This document shows positions 18,085 through 28,593 of a stretch of 53,987 bases of DNA, piece after piece (the first letter of the stretch is position 1; every line of letters starts with the position of its first letter). Location of the stretch: positions 1-53,987 of the forward strand of contig JANYDH010000141.1 of the NCBI GenBank assembly GCA_025359865.1, in the 5' to 3' direction. Both the position numbers and the translations under genes were made by a program. The notes below the pieces were generated by a model that was given only the letters and a program-made list of their open reading frames with translations, did no database searches and was not told the origin of the DNA. This DNA is from Actinomycetes bacterium (GTDB taxonomy: Bacteria > Actinomycetota > Acidimicrobiia > Acidimicrobiales > Ilumatobacteraceae).

Positions 18085-19415
18085 GCATTCTCGACACGAT
18101 CGAGCAGGGCAACGAACCCGAGCAGGGGTTGAAGCCGCGTAGCGAACTGACCGCGCGAGAGTTGTTGCGCGACGTCGGGTCGGTCTTACGGATGAGCGAG
18201 GCCGACGTGGCCAAGCTCGGTCAGCTTCCGCAGGACGCGTCAGAAGACCAGACGATGATTATCAACATGGGCCCGCAGCACCCGAGCACGCATGGTGTGC
18301 TCAGGCTGATGCTCGAACTTCAGGGTGAAACCGTGCTGCGTTGCAAGCCGATCATTGGCTACTTGCACACAGGCATGGAAAAGACCGGCGAGGCGCTCAC
18401 GTATCTCCAAGGTGGCACCAACGTCACTCGAATGGACTACGTCAGCCCGTTCAACAATGAACTCGTGTTCAGTCTGACCGTCGAGAAACTGCTGGGAATC
18501 GACACCGACATCCCAGAACGCGCAGTATGGATGCGGATGCTGCTCAGCGAGCTGAACCGGATGAGCAGCCACCTGTTGTTCATGGCCACCAACGGCATGG
18601 ATCTGGGCGCGGTGTCGATGATGATCTACGGCTGGCGTGAACGCGAAGAGGTGCTGCGGTTCTTCCAAAAGGTCACGGGACTGCGGATGAACCACAACTT
18701 CATCCGCCCGGGTGGCGTGGCGGCCGATTTGCCTGCCGGTTGGCGTGACGATGTGCTCCACCTGCTTGAACTGATCGAGCCCCGCCTCGATGAGTACGAC
18801 GTGTTGATGACCGGCCAGCCGATCTGGCGCGAACGGCTGCAAGGCGTCGGCATCATCACCGCGCAAGAGGCGCTTGCGCTCGGCGCGACGGGGCCGATCC
18901 TGCGGAGTACGGGTGTGGCATGGGACCTGCGCCGCGACCAGCCGTACCTGCACTACGGACAACTCGACTTCGATGTCATCGTCGGGTCATATGGGGATGC
19001 ATTCGATCGCTACGCAATCCGGCTCAATGAGATCCGTGAGAGCATGAAACTCGTCCGCCAGATCCTCGACCGCATGCCGAGCGGTGATTACCGCATCCAG
19101 AACAAGAAGGTCACACCGCCGCCCCGGGCGCGTATCGACGAATCGATGGAGGCGTTGATCCATCACTTCAAGATCTTCACCGAAGGATTTAAGGTCCCGG
19201 AAGGTGAGGTCTACATGGCGATCGAAAGCCCGCGTGGCGAGATCGGCTGTTACATCGCCAGCGATGGCTCGGCCACCCCGTACCGAATGCACATTCGCGC
19301 TCCATCGTTCGTCAACATCCAGTGCTTGCCGCACATGATGCGTGGCGGTCTCGTCGCCGATGCGGTCGCCATCATCTCAAGCGTCGATCCAGTGCTCGGA
19401 GAAGTAGACCGATGA
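18081..19415 (+). CDS. nuoD: NADH-quinone oxidoreductase subunit D (copy 1)
   Basis: The 444-residue 49-kDa subunit lining the quinone-binding site. His71 (in STHG) and Tyr120 (in RMDY) correspond to Thermus Nqo4 His38 and Tyr87, which bind the quinone headgroup, so the site is canonical. The GTG start at 18081 overlaps nuoC. The first 60 residues before the conserved MGPQHP are longer than in copy 2. Confidence 0.97.
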   Translation: MSILDTIEQGNEPEQGLKPRSELTARELLRDVGSVLRMSEADVAKLGQLPQDASEDQTMIINMGPQHPSTHGVLRLMLELQGETVLRCKPIIGYLHTGMEKTGEALTYLQGGTNVTRMDYVSPFNNELVFSLTVEKLLGIDTDIPERAVWMRMLLSELNRMSSHLLFMATNGMDLGAVSMMIYGWREREEVLRFFQKVTGLRMNHNFIRPGGVAADLPAGWRDDVLHLLELIEPRLDEYDVLMTGQPIWRERLQGVGIITAQEALALGATGPILRSTGVAWDLRRDQPYLHYGQLDFDVIVGSYGDAFDRYAIRLNEIRESMKLVRQILDRMPSGDYRIQNKKVTPPPRARIDESMEALIHHFKIFTEGFKVPEGEVYMAIESPRGEIGCYIASDGSATPYRMHIRAPSFVNIQCLPHMMRGGLVADAVAIISSVDPVLGEVDR

Positions 19416-20044
19416 GCCGTCTCACCGATGCCAATATCAAACTCGCCAAAGAGATCATCGGGCGCTACCCACGTGCCCGCTCGGCCATCATCCCGCTTCT
19501 GCACCTCGCCCAAGAACAACACGGACACATCACCAACGCTGCGATCGCCCACATCGGCGAACTCGTCGGGGCCACGTCGGCCGAGGTGCTCGGCACGTGC
19601 ACGTTCTACGAGATGTTCAAGATGGAACCGGTCGGCAAGTATCTCGTCAACATTTGCGGCACGATGTCGTGTGCGTTGCTGGGCTCCGACGAATTGATGC
19701 ACCGCGCCGAGCACACCCTTGGCATCAAGGCGGGCAGTACTACGGCTGATGGTCTGTTCACGCTTGAACACGCGGAGTGCCAGGCGGCGTGCACCGAGGC
19801 CCCGTGCCTGCAGGTCAACTATCGCCACCGCTACCGGGTCACCCCCGACCAACTCGATGCGCTCATCGTCGACCTCCGTGCGGGCAACCTCGATGGTGAG
19901 ATTCCGCCGCACGGCACGGTTGCTCGCGTACGCCAGCACATTCCGGCTGGTCGCGCCGTCGGAGCAGTGGCACCCGAAGATGCCACCGATCCGCCCGTCT
20001 GGCTCTCGACTGGCCCGTCCATCAACGCGAAGACACCGAAGTGA
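19412..20044 (+). CDS. nuoE: NADH-quinone oxidoreductase subunit E
   Basis: The 210-residue 24-kDa subunit of the NADH module carrying the [2Fe-2S] cluster N1a. The four ligands are seen as CGTMSC and ECQAAC. About 45 extra C-terminal residues, rich in Pro and Ala, go beyond the usual domain. The ATG at 19412 overlaps the nuoD stop. There is no counterpart in the second nuo operon. Confidence 0.96.
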   Translation: MSRLTDANIKLAKEIIGRYPRARSAIIPLLHLAQEQHGHITNAAIAHIGELVGATSAEVLGTCTFYEMFKMEPVGKYLVNICGTMSCALLGSDELMHRAEHTLGIKAGSTTADGLFTLEHAECQAACTEAPCLQVNYRHRYRVTPDQLDALIVDLRAGNLDGEIPPHGTVARVRQHIPAGRAVGAVAPEDATDPPVWLSTGPSINAKTPK

Positions 20045-21480
20045 GCGAATCACTGACCGGCACGATCATGCCGCACGCTCCCGGGTTCATCGCCGGCGAC
20101 CGCCCGCGAATCGTGACGTCGCGGTTCGAGTATGAAGATTCGTACACGCTCGAGCGGTATCTGGCCACCGATGGGTACTCGGGTTTGCGAGCTTGCCTCA
20201 CGCGAGCGGCCGCCGACGTGCACAACGAGGTCAAGACCGCCACGGTCCTCGGTCGTGGTGGTGCTGGCTTCCCGGCCGGCGTCAAGTGGGGCCTCACCCC
20301 GCAGGGTAAGTTTCCGCGCTACCTGGTGGTGAATGGTGATGAAAGCGAGCCGGGTACCTACAAGGACCGGCTCCTCATGGAACGTGATCCTCACCAGTTG
20401 ATCGAAGGCTGTCTCATCGCCTGCTACGCAGCGGGGTTGTCGCAGTGCTTCCTCTACATCCGTGGCGAGATGGCGCTGGCCCAAGAGCGCGTCGCAACCG
20501 CACTCAACGATGCGTATGCCGCCGGCTATGTCGGCACCAACATCTTGGGGTCGAACTTCTCGGTCGACATCGTGCTCCACTGGGGTGCGGGCGCCTACGT
20601 CGTCGGCGAAGAGACAGCCCTCATCGAGAGCCTCGAAGGCAATCGCGGTATGCCCCGATTGAAGCCGCCGTTCTTCCCAGCAGCGATCGGCCTGTATGGG
20701 CAGCCGACCATCGTCAACAACGTCGAGACGCTTGCCAACCTGCCATGGCTGTTAGTCAACGGTGCAGCGGCCTACACCGCAATCGGTACCGAATCATCAC
20801 CCGGTACCCGGATGGTTGCTGTCTCTGGCCATGTCAGGCGTCCCGGCGTGTACGAGATCGTCAATGGCACCACCACGTTCCGCGATCTGGTGTACGGCAA
20901 CGAGTTCTGCGGTGGCATCCGCAACGGCAACGAGTTGAAGGCATTCGTACCCGGCGGAGGTTCCGCACCGTGGTTCCTCCCCGATCAACTCGACCTGCCA
21001 TTCGAAGGTAAGCTTGTCGGAGCGGCTGGTTCGATGCTCGGTTCAGGGGCGATCATGGTGATGGACGACACCACCGATATCCCTGCTGCAGCGCTCACGC
21101 TCACTCGGTTCTACGCCCACGAATCGTGCGGTAAATGCACGCCGTGCCGGGAGGGCGGTACGTGGCTCGAGCGGATCCTCAGCCGGATCGTGGCGGGCAA
21201 CGGAACCGACGCCGACCTCGACCAACTGTTAGAAGTCGGTGAGTCAATCTGTCCTGGATCGTTCCCGCATGCTGCCAGCGAACGGTTGGGGCTCACCGCA
21301 GTGCCATTCCCGTACAAGATGACCACTATCTGCTTCGTCGGCCCATCGGCGTTTGCTCCTATCCATTCCGCGCTCACGTTGTTCCGCGACGAGTTCATTG
21401 CCAAGATCGTGAAACGGACACTCATCCCAGTGACAGCCGCACCCATCGCGGCCGCGTCTGCAGCCGGAGGCGGCCAGTGA
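20041..21480 (+). CDS. nuoF: NADH-quinone oxidoreductase subunit F
   Basis: The 479-residue 51-kDa subunit that binds NADH and FMN and carries cluster N3. The FMN/NADH glycine-rich motifs GRGGAGFPAG and GAGAYVVGEETAL are present. The N3 ligands are C-x2-C-x2-C in ESCGKCTPCREG plus Cys in GESICPGSF about 40 residues later. The residues after that last Cys (PGSFPHA) differ from the more usual ALGDAAA. The GTG at 20041 overlaps nuoE, and the stop overlaps nuoG. Confidence 0.97.
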   Translation: MSESLTGTIMPHAPGFIAGDRPRIVTSRFEYEDSYTLERYLATDGYSGLRACLTRAAADVHNEVKTATVLGRGGAGFPAGVKWGLTPQGKFPRYLVVNGDESEPGTYKDRLLMERDPHQLIEGCLIACYAAGLSQCFLYIRGEMALAQERVATALNDAYAAGYVGTNILGSNFSVDIVLHWGAGAYVVGEETALIESLEGNRGMPRLKPPFFPAAIGLYGQPTIVNNVETLANLPWLLVNGAAAYTAIGTESSPGTRMVAVSGHVRRPGVYEIVNGTTTFRDLVYGNEFCGGIRNGNELKAFVPGGGSAPWFLPDQLDLPFEGKLVGAAGSMLGSGAIMVMDDTTDIPAAALTLTRFYAHESCGKCTPCREGGTWLERILSRIVAGNGTDADLDQLLEVGESICPGSFPHAASERLGLTAVPFPYKMTTICFVGPSAFAPIHSALTLFRDEFIAKIVKRTLIPVTAAPIAAASAAGGGQ

Positions 21481-23885
21481 CACTTTCTGACACCGCTACC
21501 GAATCAGCTGCCGAATCACCAGCCGACGACGCTCCGCCGCCCGACCCGAATGCGGTTAGTGTCACGCTCAACGGTACGACGATCATCGCCCGCAAAGGCG
21601 AACTCGTCATCGCTGCTGCCGAGCGCCATGGCGAATACATCCCGCGGTTCTGTTACCACGACCGGATGAATCCGGTCGGCATGTGTCGGATGTGTCTCGT
21701 CGAGGTTGATTCCGGCCGTGGCCCGCAGATCACCGTGTCGTGCATGGTCACGGTTGCGCCCGACATGAAGATCGACACGGAGTCGGCCACCGTGAAGCGG
21801 ATGCAAGAAGGTGTGCTCGAACTGCTGCTCGCCAACCACCCGCTCGACTGCCCGGTCTGCGACAAGGGCGGTGAATGCCCGCTCCAAGATCAAACGCTCG
21901 CGTACGGCCCTGGTGAGAGCCGATTCGTCGAAGAAAAGCGCCACTACGAAAAGCCGGTCCCCATCAGTGATCTCGTGTTCCTCGACCGTGAGCGGTGCAT
22001 TCTCTGCGATCGTTGCACCCGATTCGCCGACGAGGTCGCCGGCGATGCGATGATTCAGTTCACGAGCCGCGGCAACAACACCCAGATCGCGACGTTTCCG
22101 AACGAGCCGTTCTCCAGCTACTTCAGCGGCAACACCGTCCAGATTTGTCCGGTGGGGGCGCTCACCGCACAGCCGTACCGCTTCAAGGCTCGCCCATGGG
22201 ACCTCGAGCAGACCGAGAGCACATGCACCACGTGTGCGGTCGGCTGCCGCACCGTGGTGCAATCGAGCCGAAACGAATTGTTGCGCTACCAGGGGGTCGA
22301 TAGCGATCCGGTCAACTGGGGTTGGTTGTGCGACCGCGGCCGGTTCAATTTCGAGGCCATCAACAGCGACAGCCGGCTCGCCGAGCCCCTCGTGCGCACC
22401 GCCGACGGCCTCGTGCCCACCAGCTGGAACGCCGCGTTGTCTGCTGCTGCCACGTTGATCACCGATGCCCTGGCCGCAGGTGGCGCAGAACGGATCGGAG
22501 TGTTAGGCGGCGCACGCGGCACCAACGAAGACGCGTTCGCTTGGGCCCGACTCGCTCACGACGTCATCGGATCCCCCAACGTGTACGCCCAGCTCGGCGA
22601 TGGACTTCCGGCGGGTGTGCTCGGATTGAACCGGGCCACCATCGACGATGTGGCTTCGGCCACCACGATCGTGTTGTTGGCACCCGATCTGAAAGAAGAG
22701 CTGCCGGTGCTCTACCTGCGCGTACGCGACGCAGTGCAGAACAAGCGCAGCAAAGTGATCGAGTTCACGCCGAAGCCCGGCGGGCTCACAGGCCAAGCCT
22801 GGCGGTCGTTCGGGTACGAACCCGGTACGCAAGTCGGCACCGTGCAGCAGGCGCTCGCCGATCCAGTTATCGCCGCCCAGTTGGCCAAGGGAACCGTCGC
22901 GATCGTCGCTGGAAGGGCCAACCTGGCCGAGACAACGGCGGCCACCGTTCAGGCGTTACAAGCCCTGCTGGCAGCGTTGCCCGATGCAAAGGTGCTGCCG
23001 GCGTTCCGCCGCGGCAACGTCGTCGGTGCGCTACAACTCGGGATGCGACCGCGCCCCGGCGGGCTCGATTCGCGGAGCACGCTCATGGCCGCGGCGGACG
23101 GCAAGATCGAGTGTCTGATCCTGGTCGGCTGCGACCCGCTCGCCGACTTTCCCGATACCGACCTTGCCCGGCGCGCGCTTGCCGGCGCTCGCCGAATTGT
23201 GGCGGTCGATACGTTCCTGACGGAAAGTTCCAAGCACGCCCATGTGGTGCTCGCTGCGGCGGCCTACGGTGAAAAGTCCGGAACGACAACCAATCTCGAG
23301 GGTCGGGTCACGACGGTCTCTCAACAAGTAACGCCACACGGCACCAGCCGGCCAGACTGGATGATCGCCACGGCATTGTCCAAGTTGTTGGGCAGTGACC
23401 TCGGTTTCACCTCGGTGGGCGAGGTCACCTCCGCAGCCGCCCGAACCGTCGCGACGTACGCCGGAATCACCACCGAGGCGCTCGCACAATCGCCTGACGG
23501 CATCGTGGCCGAGGTACCGGCCGGCATCGACCCGATCAACGCCGTTTCGTCCGCAGTGGGTCGTAACAGCTATGACTTCCGACTCGTGGCGAGCCGCAAA
23601 CTGTACGACCAGGCCGTCGGTACCGCGATGAGTCCGTCGTTGGCGCACCTGGCCGTTGCTGCCACCGCACACGTCCACCCGCTCGATATCGAGCGCGCGG
23701 GAGTGCACGTCGGCAGCGACGTCAAGCTGTCAAGCCCGAAGGGCAGCATCATCATTCGGGTCGAAGCCGACGAAACGGTCGTACGTGGAACAGTCTGGGT
23801 GCCGTTCAATCAAGCCGGTGCCAATGTCGGCGAACTGATCGACTGCACCGCAGTGGTCACCGACCTGCGGATCGAGAACCTGTGA
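21477..23885 (+). CDS. nuoG: NADH-quinone oxidoreductase subunit G
   Basis: The 802-residue 75-kDa subunit. All expected cluster motifs are visible: N1b (RFCYHDRMNPVGMCRMC and a later SC), N5 (HPLDCPVCDKGGEC), N4 (CILCDRCTRF with a later QICPVG), and also the optional N7 motif C-x2-C-x3-C-x27-C starting at CTTCAVGC. A degenerate molybdopterin-oxidoreductase-like domain follows. The presence of N7 is shared with E. coli and Thermus but not with mitochondria. The GTG start overlaps nuoF. Confidence 0.96.
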   Translation: MTLSDTATESAAESPADDAPPPDPNAVSVTLNGTTIIARKGELVIAAAERHGEYIPRFCYHDRMNPVGMCRMCLVEVDSGRGPQITVSCMVTVAPDMKIDTESATVKRMQEGVLELLLANHPLDCPVCDKGGECPLQDQTLAYGPGESRFVEEKRHYEKPVPISDLVFLDRERCILCDRCTRFADEVAGDAMIQFTSRGNNTQIATFPNEPFSSYFSGNTVQICPVGALTAQPYRFKARPWDLEQTESTCTTCAVGCRTVVQSSRNELLRYQGVDSDPVNWGWLCDRGRFNFEAINSDSRLAEPLVRTADGLVPTSWNAALSAAATLITDALAAGGAERIGVLGGARGTNEDAFAWARLAHDVIGSPNVYAQLGDGLPAGVLGLNRATIDDVASATTIVLLAPDLKEELPVLYLRVRDAVQNKRSKVIEFTPKPGGLTGQAWRSFGYEPGTQVGTVQQALADPVIAAQLAKGTVAIVAGRANLAETTAATVQALQALLAALPDAKVLPAFRRGNVVGALQLGMRPRPGGLDSRSTLMAAADGKIECLILVGCDPLADFPDTDLARRALAGARRIVAVDTFLTESSKHAHVVLAAAAYGEKSGTTTNLEGRVTTVSQQVTPHGTSRPDWMIATALSKLLGSDLGFTSVGEVTSAAARTVATYAGITTEALAQSPDGIVAEVPAGIDPINAVSSAVGRNSYDFRLVASRKLYDQAVGTAMSPSLAHLAVAATAHVHPLDIERAGVHVGSDVKLSSPKGSIIIRVEADETVVRGTVWVPFNQAGANVGELIDCTAVVTDLRIENL

Positions 23886-25093
23886 TAGCGCTCGATCCTC
23901 TGCTCATCGGCGACCTCGACCTCGGCGATGTGCTCGTTGTTCTGCTCAAGGTGGTCGTGGTGTTCGTCGTTGGTCTGGTGGCCACGATGCTGATGGTCTG
24001 GTTCGAGCGCAAAGCCATTGCCGGCATGCAGAACCGCATCGGGCCGAACAAGGCCGGACCATTCGGAATTCTGCAAACCCTGGCCGACGGCATCAAGCTG
24101 TTCTTCAAAGAAGATCTCATTCCAGCGCAGGCCAACCGGTTCGTGTTCAAACTTGCGCCGTACCTCGCGTTCGTACCTGCGTTCCTGGTGTGGTCGGTCA
24201 TCCCGCTGGGCGGCGATTTCTCCAACGGCAAAGATGGCACGGTCAAAATCTTTGGCCGTGTCACCCGGCTACAGCTTGCTGACCCGCAGATCGGGCTGTT
24301 GCTTTTGCTGGCGCTCAGCTCCGTCGCCGTGTACGGGATCATGCTGGCCGGTTGGTCGTCGGGCTCGAAGTACCCGCTGCTCGGCTCGGTCCGCGCATCT
24401 GCCCAGATGGTCAGCTACGAAGCAGCACTCGGGCTCAGCATCGCGGCGGTGCTCCTCATCTCTGGCACGCTCAGCACCAGCGGTATCGTCTTTGCCCAAC
24501 CCAGCTTCACCCGTTGGCATGTGGTGGCGACGGGTCTGTTGCCATTCGTGATCTTCCTCATCGCCGCCACGGCCGAGCTCAATCGTCCGCCGTTCGATCT
24601 CGTCGAAGCCGAACAAGAATTGGTCGGGGGATTCAACACCGAGTACTCCAGCATCCGCTTCGCACTGTTCTTCCTGGCGGAGTTCATGAACACCATCACC
24701 ATGAGCGGGGTGATCGTGACGCTGTTCTTCGGTGGCCCACAGCCCGTCAAGATCGGTGACACCACACTCAACTTGCATCTCGGGCCGCTCAACGGCACGG
24801 TCTGGTTCTTGCTGAAGCTGCTCGTGTTTCTCTACATTTACGTCTGGTTCCGTGCGACGTTGCCCCGGCTGCGTTACGACCAATTGATGAACCTCGGTTG
24901 GAAGGTGCTCATCCCCATCTCGCTCGGCTGGTTCATGCTCCTCGCATCGTTCCGTCTTGCACAAGACAACGGCTGGAACCGTTGGCTGGTCGGGGCGGTG
25001 GCACTCAGCGTGCTCACCGCCGCCGCAGGGCTGCTGCTTGCAGCAACTCGGGTGAGCGCACGTAACCGTCAACGAGAAGGGACCATGTTCTGA
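23882..25093 (+). CDS. nuoH: NADH-quinone oxidoreductase subunit H (copy 1)
   Basis: A 403-residue membrane subunit that forms the quinone chamber entrance and the start of the proton path. The canonical loop [20 protein letters not shown] and the following EYSS are intact. It is longer than copy 2, with an extra C-terminal helix. The GTG start overlaps nuoG and the stop overlaps nuoI as TGATG. Confidence 0.97.
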   Translation: MIALDPLLIGDLDLGDVLVVLLKVVVVFVVGLVATMLMVWFERKAIAGMQNRIGPNKAGPFGILQTLADGIKLFFKEDLIPAQANRFVFKLAPYLAFVPAFLVWSVIPLGGDFSNGKDGTVKIFGRVTRLQLADPQIGLLLLLALSSVAVYGIMLAGWSSGSKYPLLGSVRASAQMVSYEAALGLSIAAVLLISGTLSTSGIVFAQPSFTRWHVVATGLLPFVIFLIAATAELNRPPFDLVEAEQELVGGFNTEYSSIRFALFFLAEFMNTITMSGVIVTLFFGGPQPVKIGDTTLNLHLGPLNGTVWFLLKLLVFLYIYVWFRATLPRLRYDQLMNLGWKVLIPISLGWFMLLASFRLAQDNGWNRWLVGAVALSVLTAAAGLLLAATRVSARNRQREGTMF

Positions 25094-25803
25094 TGGGCTA
25101 CCTCGAAGGATTCGGCATCACACTTCGTCAACACCGTCTGTTCGGTGGCAAGCGGGTGACGACCTCGTATTCCGGTGGACGCGTGGCCAAACAGGGCAAG
25201 CCGGTGGAGGGCCGCGACGAAAAGATTGAAAAGCCCGAGCGCATGCACGGCCGCCACGTGCTCAACCGGTACGAAGACGGCATGGAAAAGTGCATCGGGT
25301 GCGAGTTGTGCGCCGGAGTCTGCCCTGCCAAGTGCATCTATGTCCGCGGTGCCGACAACGATCCCGAGAGTCCCACCTCACCCGGCGAGCGATTCGGGTT
25401 CGTCTACGAGATCAACTACTTGCGCTGCATCCACTGCGACCTGTGCGTCGAAGCGTGCCCCACCGAGGCAATCACCGAGAGCAAGTTGTTCGAGTTCAGC
25501 TTTACCGGTCGCAAGGACGCGATCTACACCAAGGCCGAACTCGTCGTCGACGATCAAGGCAAGCCACGCCAGTTGCCGTGGGAAGACTGGCGCGACGGCG
25601 AGGACACCAACACCAGCGGATGGATGCGTGCAACGTCGCCATCGGGCAGCGCAGCGTTCGTCGGCGAAGTTGGCTGGAGCAGCGAGCTCGGCCACGGCGT
25701 GCGCGCCCCAGAGCCGAAGCAGGCCGACGCGGACCGGCCGACCACGGTCCGGGTGATTGCCCGGGGCGGGGCCACTCGCCCTCCCCAGACCGGCGGACAC
25801 TGA
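25093..25803 (+). CDS. nuoI: NADH-quinone oxidoreductase subunit I (copy 1)
   Basis: A 236-residue subunit carrying clusters N6a and N6b, with motifs [12 protein letters not shown] and [14 protein letters not shown]-terminal extension of about 60 residues with no cofactor motifs exceeds the usual length. The start overlaps nuoH, and nuoJ follows one base after the stop. Confidence 0.96.
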   Translation: MGYLEGFGITLRQHRLFGGKRVTTSYSGGRVAKQGKPVEGRDEKIEKPERMHGRHVLNRYEDGMEKCIGCELCAGVCPAKCIYVRGADNDPESPTSPGERFGFVYEINYLRCIHCDLCVEACPTEAITESKLFEFSFTGRKDAIYTKAELVVDDQGKPRQLPWEDWRDGEDTNTSGWMRATSPSGSAAFVGEVGWSSELGHGVRAPEPKQADADRPTTVRVIARGGATRPPQTGGH

Positions 25804-25804
25804 C

Positions 25805-26350
25805 ATGGCCTTCTTCGTTTTCGTCTGCGCCGCGCTGATGATCCTTGGCGGTGCCGTCGGCGTGATCATCTCGCAGCACCCGGTACATGCTGCGCTCAGC
25901 TTGATCCTCACGCTGTTCGGCGTGGCCGTGTTGTACGTCGCTCAAGATGCCCACTTCCTGGCGGCAGTTCAGGTGATCGTGTATGCAGGCGCCATCGTTG
26001 TGCTGTTCTTGTTCGTGATCATGTTGCTCGGTGTCGACAGTGCCGAAGATCTGCAGATCGAACCGATCCCGGTCCAACGGCCACTCGCGGCCATCGTTGC
26101 GCTCGGGATCGTTGGCGTCATTTCCGCCGCAATCGTGCAGGCCAGAAGCACGATCGCATCCGGTACGCGCAGCGGGATCGATATCCCAACCGTCTCGGGC
26201 GATGCAGATGGCAACATCCGCCAACTTGCGCGCGACTTGTTCAGCGACCATGTGTTCGCATTCGAGCTCACCTCGGTGCTGCTCGTGGTGGCCGTCGTCG
26301 GTACCGTGCTCCTCGCCCGTCGCCCCGACAAATCCGGAGCCGCGTCATGA
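25805..26350 (+). CDS. nuoJ: NADH-quinone oxidoreductase subunit J (copy 1)
   Basis: A 181-residue five-helix membrane subunit. The conserved helix 3 motif [19 protein letters not shown] is visible. ATG 25805 is one base after the nuoI stop. A hydrophilic loop between the fourth and fifth helices (around residues 115-150) is longer than in copy 2. Confidence 0.94.
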   Translation: MAFFVFVCAALMILGGAVGVIISQHPVHAALSLILTLFGVAVLYVAQDAHFLAAVQVIVYAGAIVVLFLFVIMLLGVDSAEDLQIEPIPVQRPLAAIVALGIVGVISAAIVQARSTIASGTRSGIDIPTVSGDADGNIRQLARDLFSDHVFAFELTSVLLVVAVVGTVLLARRPDKSGAAS

Positions 26351-26676
26351 CGGCGACGGTTGCACTCGCGTTGGAGCCCACACCGGTCTGGTACCTGCTG
26401 TTGGCAGCGCTGCTCTTCGGCGTCGGTGCGTTCGGTGTGATGATCCGACGTAACCCGCTGATCATGTTCATGTGCGTCGAGCTGATGCTCAACGCCGTCA
26501 ACCTCAGCTTCGTTGCGCTGGCCCGGTCGCTCGGCGACATTGGTGGCCAGACCACAGTGTTTTTCGTCATGGTCGTCGCCGCTGCTGAAGTGGTTGTGGG
26601 CCTCGGCATCATCGTCGCCATCCTGCGCCGTCGTCCGAATACCACGGCCGACGACATGGTAGAGCTGAAGGGTTAA
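26347..26676 (+). CDS. nuoK: NADH-quinone oxidoreductase subunit K (copy 1)
   Basis: A 109-residue three-helix membrane subunit with the conserved glutamates in [11 protein letters not shown] and AAAEVVVGL, which form part of the proton path. The start overlaps nuoJ as ATGA, and nuoL begins three bases after the stop. Confidence 0.96.
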   Translation: MTATVALALEPTPVWYLLLAALLFGVGAFGVMIRRNPLIMFMCVELMLNAVNLSFVALARSLGDIGGQTTVFFVMVVAAAEVVVGLGIIVAILRRRPNTTADDMVELKG

Positions 26677-26679
26677 TCC

Positions 26680-28593
26680 ATGCTCGACGTCGTCTGGCTC
26701 ATTCCCGCGCTCCCGCTTATCGGCTTCCTCACCATCATGGTGTTCGGTCGCCGTCTCGGAGAACCGCGGGCCGGATACTTCGCGACCGCAATGGTGGGCG
26801 CCGCGTTCTTCGTCACGGTCGGGGTGTTCATCGACCTCATGTCGAAGTCCGCCGAGCAACGTGAGCACGTCAAGAGGATCTTCACATGGGTGCCGGTCGG
26901 TTCGCTGCACATCGATCTTGCGTTCCTGGCCGATCCGCTGAGCATCACGATGTGCTTGTTCGTGACGGGCATCGGATCATTGATCCATCTTTATGCCGTC
27001 GGGTACATGCACGGCGACCCTCGGTTCTCGAAGTTCTTCTTGTACCTCAACCTGTTTGCGTTCAGCATGCTGATGTTGGTACTTGGCGAAAACCTGCTCG
27101 TCACGTTCCTCGGGTGGGAAGGCGTCGGCACGTGCTCGTACTTCCTCATTTCCTTCTGGCACGAACGTGAGAGTGCTGCTACCGCCGGGAAAAAGGCGTT
27201 CATCACGAACCGTGTCGGTGACTGGGGTGTGATGATCGCAATGTTCCTCGCCTTTCAGGCGGTCGGAACCGTCAGCTACCACGGCATCAACACCGCCGCC
27301 GCCTCTGGCGCGCTCAGTACCAGCACCGCCACTGCCATAGCGGTGATGTTGTTCATCGGGGCCTGCGGCAAGAGCGCTCAACTGCCGCTGTATCTGTGGC
27401 TGCCTGACGCCATGGAAGGTCCGACGCCCGTCAGCGCATTGATCCACGCAGCAACGATGGTCACCGCCGGCGTGTTCTTGATGACCCGGATCAATCCGGT
27501 GTTGCACGCCGCTGCCACATGGGTGCCAACGATGATCGCGATTGTTGGTTGTGCCACGGCGTTGTTTGCCGCCACCATCGCGGTCGCCCAGAACGACATT
27601 AAGAAAGTGCTCGCCTATTCGACGGTCAGCCAACTCGGGTACATGTTCCTGGCCGTTGGCTCGGGTGCATATGTTGCCGCGATTTTTCACATGGTGACGC
27701 ACGCGTTCTTCAAGGCACTGCTGTTCCTCGGATCCGGCTCGGTGATTCATGGCATGCACCACGAACAGGACATGCGCAAGATGGGAGCACTGCGCAAGCT
27801 GATGCCGATCACGGCATTCACGTTCATCATCGGCTGGCTTGCCATCGCCGGCGTGCCGCCGTTCGCCGGGTTCTGGAGCAAGGACGAGATTTTGCTGTTC
27901 GCGTTCGCCAAGAGCCCTGTGCTGTACGTGGTCGGTCTGGTCACTGCGCTGCTCACCGCCTACTACATGACCCGGCAAGTGATCATGGTGTTCTACGGCA
28001 AGGCGCGTTGGCACGACCACAGCGCTGAGCACGGCGCGCATGGCGACTTCACCCCACACGAGAGCCCAAAGACGATGCTGCTGCCACTCGTCGTCCTCGC
28101 CGGACTCTCGGTGGTCGGCGGGGCGTTGCAGCTCCCGTTCTCGCGCGACACGAAGTTCCTCGAGAAGTGGCTCGAGCCGGTCGTGGCGATCGGCGAGAGG
28201 AACATCACCGGCTCCTGGGCCGACGACAACAAGTACATCCTGCTGGCCGTTGCTGTCGTCGTTGCGCTCGCCGGCATTGCCGGGTCGATCCTGGTCTACG
28301 GCAAGCAGAAGGCAAAGGCGATCGAGCCGACGATCCTGGCCGAGGGCTGGTATTACGATCAGGGCGTCAGCAAGTTCATGGGTGGTCCGGGCCGTCGTGG
28401 CTTCGTCGGCCTCGCGTGGTTCGACAAGCACATCATCGATGGTGCCGTTGACGGCGTCGGCAAGCTGGTACGCGGCTCCGCCGGCCAGATCCGCAAGACC
28501 CAGAGCGGCTTTGTCCGCCAGTATGCGTCGGCGATAGGTGTCGGCGTCGTGCTGTTACTTGTCTGGTTCGTCGTGATCCGGGGGATCCTCTGA
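26680..28593 (+). CDS. nuoL: NADH-quinone oxidoreductase subunit L (copy 1)
   Basis: A 637-residue antiporter-like proton-pumping subunit. Key motifs are the glutamate in LGWEGVGTCSY, the lysine in CGKSAQLPLYLWLPDAMEG and KKVLAYSTVSQLGYM. The C-terminal lateral helix region is present. A moderately His-rich loop (WHDHSAEHGAHGDFTPHE) follows the MTRQVIMVFYGKAR helix. The stop overlaps nuoM as TGATG. Confidence 0.97.
   Translation: MLDVVWLIPALPLIGFLTIMVFGRRLGEPRAGYFATAMVGAAFFVTVGVFIDLMSKSAEQREHVKRIFTWVPVGSLHIDLAFLADPLSITMCLFVTGIGSLIHLYAVGYMHGDPRFSKFFLYLNLFAFSMLMLVLGENLLVTFLGWEGVGTCSYFLISFWHERESAATAGKKAFITNRVGDWGVMIAMFLAFQAVGTVSYHGINTAAASGALSTSTATAIAVMLFIGACGKSAQLPLYLWLPDAMEGPTPVSALIHAATMVTAGVFLMTRINPVLHAAATWVPTMIAIVGCATALFAATIAVAQNDIKKVLAYSTVSQLGYMFLAVGSGAYVAAIFHMVTHAFFKALLFLGSGSVIHGMHHEQDMRKMGALRKLMPITAFTFIIGWLAIAGVPPFAGFWSKDEILLFAFAKSPVLYVVGLVTALLTAYYMTRQVIMVFYGKARWHDHSAEHGAHGDFTPHESPKTMLLPLVVLAGLSVVGGALQLPFSRDTKFLEKWLEPVVAIGERNITGSWADDNKYILLAVAVVVALAGIAGSILVYGKQKAKAIEPTILAEGWYYDQGVSKFMGGPGRRGFVGLAWFDKHIIDGAVDGVGKLVRGSAGQIRKTQSGFVRQYASAIGVGVVLLLVWFVVIRGIL

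Noticed and set aside
26977-28431. A 484-codon minus-strand frame opposite nuoL copy 1
   Set aside because: It is rich in His, Arg, Glu and Gln, as expected for the antisense of hydrophobic membrane codons; nuoL is unambiguous.
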